DNA from: CATOSD01 sp034422735
GTDB lineage: Bacteria; Chloroflexota; Dehalococcoidia; Lucifugimonadales; CATOSD01
Direction of reading: 5' to 3'
NCBI GenBank assembly: GCA_034422735.1
Contig: DAOUJL010000071.1
Coordinates: forward strand, 1 to 64,000
DNA: 64,000 bases
The translations under genes were made by a program, and so were the position numbers. This document shows positions 58,026-64,000 of the stretch, in pieces (positions within the stretch are counted from its first letter, which is position 1; each line of letters opens with the position of its first letter). The notes below the pieces were generated by a model. It had not been told where the DNA came from. It ran no database searches and saw nothing but the letters and a program-made list of their open reading frames with translations.

Positions 58026-58068
58026 CACCCTCACCCTAGCCCTCTCCCATCAAGGGAGAGGGGACTTT
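58026..58068. repeat. Dispersed palindrome, family A
   Basis: CACCCTCACCCTAGCCCTCT then CCCATCAAGGGAGAGGGGAC and TTTTG. Confidence 0.8.
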
Positions 58069-58128
58069 TGAAGTGGCAGGTCGGTCCTTTGTTGTGGTAG
58101 GGTAGCACGGGTGTGCGGGTGGGGTCAA

Positions 58129-58277
58129 GGGCCCTTTGGCGGGGTGATCGCACACTGGCCCGTAGGCGGTGGGGGTGGGGAGAAATGGGGGTGGGTTGGG
58201 AATGGAGGGGACGCTGGTGCGAACAGTTGGGACGCGGATAGGGAGGTATGGGGTGGGTTTGGGGCGGGATTTTCGGG
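58129..58277. repeat. 149-bp G-rich direct repeat, copy 1
   Basis: Copy 1 of a pair with 58953-59101; about 12 differences over 149 bp by hand count, the last ~83 bp with one. Contains two G-run clusters on the plus strand (GGTGGGGGTGGGGAGAAATG and GGGGTGGGTTTGGGGCGGG) able to form G-quadruplexes. Confidence 0.85.
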
Positions 58278-58495
58278 GTTATTCGTCCTGATCATCGGCA
58301 TATCAAGTGCTCGCAATTCCGGTGGTGTGATGCGTGGGGACTGAGGGACGGCAGGAGCGCTACGCTGGCCCGAGCAAGACGATAGTCAGGATCGTCTTTG
58401 AGTTGTGGTTGCGCGGGCGTATTCCATTGCCGGTCGCAGCCTCCCCACGGTAACATGTGACCTGTAGAGGAATGCCTTTGACAGTAGGTGAAGAG

Positions 58496-58765
58496 ATGAC
58501 TACGCCGACACGTCGGCCCAAGGAAGAGACTGCCCGCCTCGGCAAGGAGATTTACGGGAGGGACATCCGGCCCCTGGTCGAAGATGCCCACCACGGGGAG
58601 GTCGTCGCTATCGACGTAGACAGCGGCGACTACGCCATCGGCGACATGGTGGTTACCGCAGTGAAGCGTCTGCGAGAGAGGCGCCCGGATGCTATCAATG
58701 TCTTGAGTGAGCGGGTCGGGTATCCGGCGTTGCGACACTTCGGGGGAAGCTCCCTGCGTCGGTAA
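58496..58765 (+). CDS. Small acidic protein, possible antitoxin-like partner of a clan-AA protease
   Basis: 89 residues from ATG 58496 with AGGTGAAG upstream. TTPTRRPKEETARLGKEIYG, then HHGEVVAIDVDSGDYAIGDM and RERRPDAINVLSERVGYPAL, ending GGSSLRR. I know similar short proteins from cyanobacteria and Chloroflexota, usually just before a small aspartic-protease-like gene; the function of the pair is unknown. Its TAA overlaps the next ATG by one base. Lies between the two 149-bp repeats. Confidence 0.6.
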   Translation: MTTPTRRPKEETARLGKEIYGRDIRPLVEDAHHGEVVAIDVDSGDYAIGDMVVTAVKRLRERRPDAINVLSERVGYPALRHFGGSSLRR

Positions 58766-58842
58766 TGCTCCTGCTCAATAGACACAACCTGAAGGTCGAC
58801 GTAGAGGACGGCGGCCGCGTCGTCATACAGGCCAGGGGGTAG
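58765..58842 (+). pseudogene. Remnant of a clan-AA aspartic protease-like gene (C-terminal 25 codons)
   Basis: 25 codons starting in a TAATG overlap with the preceding gene: LLLNRHNLKVDVEDGGRVVI. This matches the usual C-terminal end (GM-LL-GH-L-VDV--GG-V-I) of the protease that follows such proteins, but the catalytic D-T-G part is absent, suggesting an internal deletion that fused the upstream stop to the tail. A genuine 25-residue peptide is possible. Confidence 0.45.
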
Positions 58843-58952
58843 CGCCAGCGCCCCCGGATCAACGCATCCACTTCAAGACTCCTTCGTCCCTTCTCCGTCC
58901 GCCTCCCCCTGGGCATCCGGTGGCCGACGCGGAGCTGGGTGAAGATATAGGT

Positions 58953-59101
58953 GGGGCCTTTGGCGGGGCGGTCGCACGCTGGTCCGCGGGCGGTGGGTGT
59001 GGGGAGGAATGGGTGTCGGTTGGGAATGGAGGGGACGCTGGTGCGAACAGTTGGGACGCGGATAGGGAGGGATGGGGTGGGTTTGGGGCGGGATTTTCGG
59101 G
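58953..59101. repeat. 149-bp G-rich direct repeat, copy 2
   Basis: Second copy of the repeat at 58129, 824 bp further on in the same orientation. The 376-bp gap 58843-59218 holds only this repeat. Confidence 0.85.
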
Positions 59102-59218
59102 CTTCGGATTTGGGGCGCGGCTGATTTAGGGCGAGAAGTGGCGTATGCGATGGGGATGGGTTACTCGTCCGGGTCGTCGGCGTACTGGTTGTAGCCGAGG
59201 CCGCGGACGTGGGGTCCG

Positions 59219-62200
59219 TTACTGGGGCTTTTGAGGGCGCAGGATGCGCTCGATGTAGTCGTAGCCGCCATCGCGCACGGGGAAGAGGATATGCCGTTCG
59301 GCGAAGTCCTCGCGGCTCATGTTGCCCCCGTACTTCTTCGTAAGGATCGCGAAGCCGGTCTGGGAGATGATGTACGAGTCCAGGCTTACCTGCGTCTCGC
59401 CCGAGCGATTCGAGATGGCGCGGGCCAGATCGCACAGCCGCTTGTACAGAGTAACCTTTTCCTCATGGTCGGGGGCGTTGGCGTAGATCATCCCGTGCGG
59501 CTCGATGAATACGATACGCTGCCGCTCGCCCGTCTTAATCCACAGGATGAAGTCGGGGTAGAACCCGCTCGTCTCGAAGAAGCCCACGCCCGCGCCGCGG
59601 CCCTGGTTGCGGAGCAGAAACACCTCCGTGTCGTCCGGCGTCTCGGTCTGCCGCTCGGCCCAGTACGCCCGCAGGTCGTTCACGAACTGCCGCTCACCGG
59701 CGTTGAGTCCGGGCGGCGTCACGGTCACGCGTCCCGGCGGCGCCACAGCCACACTGTCCGGTTGTTCGAGCAGCAGCGGCTGGTAGATGTGGCGGCCGAA
59801 GTAGATGCGGGACAGGCCCCGTTCGCCACTACGGTCTTCCCGCTCGTAAATCCGTTCGCAGTCCGCTCTCAGCTCCTCTATCGCCCGTATCAGCTCATCG
59901 TCGGCCCTGGGGACGCTGACGACGTACCTACCCGCGCAATCGCCCTCTTTGAAGTTGAAACGGAAGTTGGCGTGCGCCTTGTCGAGCTTCTTGTAGACCA
60001 TGTTCTCGGACAGCCACCGCTCGCGGCGCTGGCGATAGAGCTTATCGGCGTACTTGCGCAGGATGGTGACCACCGCGTCTTCTAAGCGCCGCCAGTCCTC
60101 GGCACCGCCGGGGTTTACCAGCGAGTCCTCGGCTATGAGCGTGTAAGCATCCTCGCCGCCCTCGACTATCTGCCGCAACTCTGCCGGGCGTATGACCAAG
60201 TTGCGCATTCCCTTGCGCTCCTTGTAGTCCGCTAGTTCAAGGTAGACCCTGTCCCAGTTCACCAGCGCCAAGTTGTCGGCGGGTATGGTCGTCTGGCCGC
60301 CGGAGCGCGCCGCCGTTTCGCTCACGCCTGCGTTCGCGCTGGCGAACGAGCGCGCCCCGGCGGCGAAGTCCACCAGCACCGGGCCGACTTCCGGGTCCGG
60401 CTCAAGCGCGATCTCAGCCTCCGCGGCGAAGTCCCTGCCCTCTTCCACCTGGGGAACCAGCAGGCCCTTGTTGAGAAAGTCGGGGTTGGGACGTATGAAC
60501 AGCGGCAGCTCCACCGGGCTCTCGGTGGCGACGCCCTCGCGCTCCAGGTATTCGCGGAACTGGGCCATATAGTTGGCGCGCACCGCGAAGATGTTGAGCG
60601 TTTCGAGCAGGCCGATGTGGGGCGGATGGTCGCCGTCCTCAAGCGCGGAGGTGCGTTTGAGCGAGATGTCCCGTCCGCGCAGGCGCACGCCGCGCCCGAA
60701 GAGCTGGATTATCTGCGATCCCTCGCTGCGCCCAATGTTCAGAAGGCCCATGTTGGACACGCGCCACGAGCTCCAGCCCTCGTTGAACTTGCGCGCGCCT
60801 ATCAGCGTCTCGATGGTCGTGTCCGGCCTGGCTATGTTGTCGAACAGCGAGCCGGCTATGGCGTCCTCCTCCAGGGTGATGCCCGGGGCCTCACTCTCGA
60901 CGAGGCGCTTGAACTTCGTCGTGTCGCCGACGTAGATGAGGCCGAAGTAGTCGTCCGAGCCGCTCGCCTTCAGCCCGAGCTCGTCCTTGGCGTCGCGTAT
61001 GCCGGCGATATGCAGGCCGCCTGCTGAGGGCGCGTGGAAGGTGCGCGCCAGGATGTCCTGATAGACCGCCGCCGCGTCCGTGTTCTCGCGCCCGCGCAGG
61101 TAGGGGAACTTGTCGGCGAACAGGTCCGCTCCGTCCGGGTCCTTCAATCCCGACTCGCCATCGAGCAGCAGGCGAATCTGCGCGGTGGCCCATTGCGGAT
61201 CGGACAGCGCGCGGTGCAGGAAGCGCGCCACGGTGAGCACGTCGCTCGTGGGCCGGCCGTGCTCGGTGCGGACGGCGTTGACGCTGCCCCCGACGAACAC
61301 CCACAGAGGCCGATCGAGGTTGTAGGGGCGCAATGCGTCGCCCTGCTCCGCGTACACCAACTGCTGCTCGTAGAACGACAGCAGATTCGCCAGCAACAGC
61401 TTGTCCGTATCGTCCACCGCCGTCTGCTGCTGGAGATTCAGGACGTAAAAGTCCTTGCCGTAGCCGTCGCCGTAGAAGTGACGGTAGGAGTAATCGAACG
61501 CTATGGCCTTGCCGTATTCGGCGGTGAGCGCGTCGTTGCGGGCGGCCGTCAGCGCTTGGCCGAAAGTGGCGCTGTACTCGAAGGTGAAGCCCGTCTCGCC
61601 CAGAGCGTCCCGCACCGCGCGCCAAGTTCTGGTTCCATCCCCTCTCCGTCCTTCGATCCGAGTCCCCTTGTGCCCTTCGTCCACGAATATCAGGTTGTTC
61701 CCCTCGATCGCCTCAACGGGTATGCTCTCACCTTCGCCCGTCTTCTCCAGCACCAGCTTGGTAATCTCGGTGACCCTGACCGTGTTAGGGTCGTTCGCAA
61801 ACAGGCCGCTTTCGTTCAGGTCGAACCTGCGCGCGGAGATGCGGGACGTCTCCAACTCTCCCAAATGCTGCTGGGTCAATCCTTCACCGGGCGTGATTAG
61901 CAAGATGTTGTCCAACTTGGCGCGGTTGTAATGCAGAAACTGGCGGAAGTTGAGGTGCATCAGAAGCGTTTTGCCGCTGCCCGTCGCCATCCAGAAGGCG
62001 AGCTTGTTCAGGTCTGACACTGCGAAACGCTCGAAGTGTTCGTCGGCGCGGAGGTGGGAGTTGCGCTCATCGACAAAGGCGTTGATGGACACCAGCAGCT
62101 TCGCGGGGCTTTGGGTATAGCGGTCGAGAAAAATCTCGGCGTAGAGCGCGGCGAGGTACTGAAAGTAACGCAGTGTGATGCGCTGCTGGGCGCGCCCTGA

Positions 62201-62473
62201 ATTTATGGCGGCCAAGTGGTCTCGGATGTTGTCGTCGTAGCGTTCCAAGTCTTGCGGACTTACGCCTTTCAGCCGCTCCTCGCGGGACTTGAGCCGCCAA
62301 TAGACGTAGCTGTGCCCATCAGCGTCGAAACCCTCGCCGGCCTGCTTGATGTCGTCCAACATCTCCCGTGTGTCAGCGTAGCCCAGCCGGGAATGCAGCC
62401 ACGACAACAGCGAAAGGCGACCCTGCAGCGCGGCGGCCGTGTTGGGCGGTGTGTCCCGTCTGCGCGGTGGCAT
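59219..62473 (-). CDS. Type III-like restriction enzyme, helicase/nuclease (Res) subunit
   Basis: 1084 residues. Walker A MATGSGKTLLMH near residue 168, Walker B NLIFVDEGHKG, motif III FEYSATFGQ, and a C-terminal helicase half with the QIIQLFGRGVRLRGRD arginine finger. The C-terminus has a PD-(D/E)xK-like end, GFYPDFILWIKTGERQRIVF then IEPHG, where the usual lysine (EPKG) is histidine. Its ATG overlaps the stop of the methyltransferase in TAATG, the mod-res order. It would cut unmethylated DNA by ATP-dependent translocation. Confidence 0.88.
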   Translation of the reverse strand: MPPRRRDTPPNTAAALQGRLSLLSWLHSRLGYADTREMLDDIKQAGEGFDADGHSYVYWRLKSREERLKGVSPQDLERYDDNIRDHLAAINSGRAQQRITLRYFQYLAALYAEIFLDRYTQSPAKLLVSINAFVDERNSHLRADEHFERFAVSDLNKLAFWMATGSGKTLLMHLNFRQFLHYNRAKLDNILLITPGEGLTQQHLGELETSRISARRFDLNESGLFANDPNTVRVTEITKLVLEKTGEGESIPVEAIEGNNLIFVDEGHKGTRIEGRRGDGTRTWRAVRDALGETGFTFEYSATFGQALTAARNDALTAEYGKAIAFDYSYRHFYGDGYGKDFYVLNLQQQTAVDDTDKLLLANLLSFYEQQLVYAEQGDALRPYNLDRPLWVFVGGSVNAVRTEHGRPTSDVLTVARFLHRALSDPQWATAQIRLLLDGESGLKDPDGADLFADKFPYLRGRENTDAAAVYQDILARTFHAPSAGGLHIAGIRDAKDELGLKASGSDDYFGLIYVGDTTKFKRLVESEAPGITLEEDAIAGSLFDNIARPDTTIETLIGARKFNEGWSSWRVSNMGLLNIGRSEGSQIIQLFGRGVRLRGRDISLKRTSALEDGDHPPHIGLLETLNIFAVRANYMAQFREYLEREGVATESPVELPLFIRPNPDFLNKGLLVPQVEEGRDFAAEAEIALEPDPEVGPVLVDFAAGARSFASANAGVSETAARSGGQTTIPADNLALVNWDRVYLELADYKERKGMRNLVIRPAELRQIVEGGEDAYTLIAEDSLVNPGGAEDWRRLEDAVVTILRKYADKLYRQRRERWLSENMVYKKLDKAHANFRFNFKEGDCAGRYVVSVPRADDELIRAIEELRADCERIYEREDRSGERGLSRIYFGRHIYQPLLLEQPDSVAVAPPGRVTVTPPGLNAGERQFVNDLRAYWAERQTETPDDTEVFLLRNQGRGAGVGFFETSGFYPDFILWIKTGERQRIVFIEPHGMIYANAPDHEEKVTLYKRLCDLARAISNRSGETQVSLDSYIISQTGFAILTKKYGGNMSREDFAERHILFPVRDGGYDYIERILRPQKPQ

Positions 62474-64000
62474 TACAGATCTACCCCGGCGAACATGCGC
62501 TGCTTGAATAGCGGCTCGATGGGCTTTGCACCCTCTATGACGGAATCGCCGTTGACGTAGATGACGTCGGCGTCCTTCGCGAGGCCGTTTTCGGCCACGA
62601 ACCGCTCGTCGCGGCGGAATTCGTCGTCCGTCCAGCCCTCGGTGGCGCGCCAGATGACCACCACTTCGCGGCCGGGCGATTGGCGCGTCTCGCCGCGATA
62701 GACGACGTATCTCTGTCCGTCGCGGTCATACACGCGGCGTGTCTTCACGTTCAGGCCCAGCAGGTAGTTGAAGGTTTCGGGGATGTCCGCGGCTAGATTC
62801 AGCTCGACGCCGTTGGATCGCCCCTGGAGGCGGTAGTCGAACGGGCGCGTGAGCGAGGCGGCGTTGAGCAGCGTCTTGCTCTGCTTGGTCTCCCACTTGA
62901 GAATGTAGCGCAGCAGGTAGCCCTCGATGCGCTCTTCCAGCCGCAGTTGGGCGGCCTGCTCGTCGAAGGCGATGCCATCCAGCGCGTCCTCGTAGGACTC
63001 CAGGCGGACGTACTTGACGATGCGCGGGGAGCGCTCGGCCTCTTCCGGCGTGGCCTTGCGCTTCGGCTTGCCGGCGCTCCATTCGGGCGAGAAGGTGACC
63101 TTCTTTACGCGCGGCAGCAGCACCGTGTGGAAGTAGTCACCCATCTCCACGAGAATGAACTTGCGCTCGCCGCCGTCCTCGCGGTTCAGATTGATTACGG
63201 CGTGGCCGGTCGTGCCGGAGCCGGCGAAGTAGTCTAGGACGATGTCATTAGATGCGTCCGATGCGGCCCCGATTAGCTCCTCGTAGAACCCGACCGCATG
63301 GCAATAGGGGAAGTTCTCCACCCCCAATGCGTCGAGATCAGGCTTGCCACGCCTAGCGTCTTGCATCACGGAAGTCAATTGCCTGACAGACTTGGACGTC
63401 AAGAATCTCTTCTGTTGGGGTTGTGTACTTTCGTCAGCTCCGAACAGAATCTCTCCCCGTTCAATCATGCCTTGTAGTGTTTCCGGAGTACGGGAAAAGC
63501 CGTTCGGCGGCACGGGACACGGCTTGCCAGTTACGGGATGGATTAGCGGCTGGAAGAATTTCGGATCAGTCCGAGGTTCTGGTGCCCTCAAGCTGACGCC
63601 ACGATAGATTTGCCCCTCATCATCCAGGAACCGGTATGCCTTCTCGCCACCACTGAGTTGGGAATTTCGCGTTACCCAACTGGTGAATTCTTTCCGTACC
63701 GCTTCCGTAACTCCCCCTTTTTCCTGTATGAGATCGCTGGCTTTGTTCACCATCATAAGTGTCGTATTGCCGCGTAGGTTGATAGACTTATCCGTATCCG
63801 ACCGCCATACGACATACTCGTGCTGATTGGCGATTCCGCGGCCAGCCGTCATCGGATTGCGCTTGTCCCATACCAACGTGCCCGCATTGGAAATGGGAAA
63901 GTGAAGCTCAAACAGGAGGTGCAGACGCTCGTACTCATTCTCGTCGATATGGCACAGGAACGACCCAGGCGATTCCAGAAGTCGCAGTGCGGCCGCAATG
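62473..64000 (-). CDS. Type III-like site-specific DNA methyltransferase (Mod), truncated by window edge
   Basis: Open on the minus strand from the right edge to the TAA at 62473-62475, 508 codons visible. It enters with DENEYERLHLLFELHFPISN, the type III Mod segment that follows the catalytic DPPY (which is outside). SAM motif I is IVLDYFAGSGTTGHAVINLN at about 200 residues from the stop side, so the order is catalytic motif first, SAM motif last (beta class, N6-adenine). The central variable part is the target-recognition region. Start lies beyond 64000. Confidence 0.88.
   Translation of the reverse strand, partial: IAAALRLLESPGSFLCHIDENEYERLHLLFELHFPISNAGTLVWDKRNPMTAGRGIANQHEYVVWRSDTDKSINLRGNTTLMMVNKASDLIQEKGGVTEAVRKEFTSWVTRNSQLSGGEKAYRFLDDEGQIYRGVSLRAPEPRTDPKFFQPLIHPVTGKPCPVPPNGFSRTPETLQGMIERGEILFGADESTQPQQKRFLTSKSVRQLTSVMQDARRGKPDLDALGVENFPYCHAVGFYEELIGAASDASNDIVLDYFAGSGTTGHAVINLNREDGGERKFILVEMGDYFHTVLLPRVKKVTFSPEWSAGKPKRKATPEEAERSPRIVKYVRLESYEDALDGIAFDEQAAQLRLEERIEGYLLRYILKWETKQSKTLLNAASLTRPFDYRLQGRSNGVELNLAADIPETFNYLLGLNVKTRRVYDRDGQRYVVYRGETRQSPGREVVVIWRATEGWTDDEFRRDERFVAENGLAKDADVIYVNGDSVIEGAKPIEPLFKQRMFAGVDL

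Noticed and set aside
58129..59101. The G-rich direct repeats as a CRISPR array
   Set aside because: Only two units, 149 bp long and 675 bp apart, with a gene between; no spacer periodicity and no cas gene.

Overview
The window is GC-rich and densely coded, apart from one less GC-rich stretch at about 22.7-25.9 kb. Gene content suggests a free-living Chloroflexota bacterium of the Dehalococcoidia/SAR202 kind. This is an inference from style: many luciferase-like flavin enzymes, paralogous YtcJ-type amidohydrolases, Ni superoxide dismutase, a YvcK with N-terminal membrane segments, and an unlinked 5S rRNA gene. No 16S or 23S gene is present to settle it. TTG and GTG starts are common, even for EF-Tu and ribosomal proteins.

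Layout. 1-9 kb: the tail of an IS30-type transposase, then single metabolic genes (FAH-family hydrolase, class-III aminotransferase, threonine synthase, aldo/keto reductase, EVE protein, hydrolase). 8-14 kb: PIN/TRAM protein, then the tight ispD-ispF-cysS run, an FAD-linked oxidase and a YbjQ protein. 14-19 kb, minus strand: SAM hydrolase, secG, yvcK, gatB, pcm and a SodX-like peptidase. Divergent from the last is sodN with its own terminator. 20-22.6 kb: cupin, panE-like reductase, flavin oxidoreductase.

22.6-26 kb is an accessory island bounded by dispersed repeats. It holds a small gene, a Thr/Pro-rich lipoprotein, a DDE transposase and many strong, mutually different hairpins, including a three-arm leader ahead of the transposase with two competing pairings. 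26-41 kb is catabolic and transport: radC, M20 peptidase, LarA, an SsuD-like enzyme, a peptide-type ABC transporter (binding protein and two permeases, no ATPase seen) between two related amidohydrolases, and a gamma-glutamyltransferase.

41-53 kb, minus strand, is the information-processing core: tRNA-Thr, tRNA-Tyr, tRNA-Thr, tuf, rpmG, secE, nusG, rplK, rplA, L10 leader, rplJ, rplL. Upstream lie rpsA, clpC, radA and larC. An isolated 5S rRNA lies beyond rpsA. 53-58 kb: a YcaQ-like protein, class-II aldolase, a PAP2-like protein without its key residues, and ilvE. 58-64 kb: a small acidic protein followed by an apparent aspartic-protease remnant between two 149-bp G-rich direct repeats, then a two-gene type III-like restriction-modification system (res, mod) running off the right edge.

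Three dispersed palindromic repeat families occur between genes throughout. In places they appear to supply start, stop or ribosome-binding signals. Two themes link distant genes: nickel (LarA, LarC, NiSOD, SodX) and translation/secretion (tRNAs to rplL, secE, secG, rpsA).
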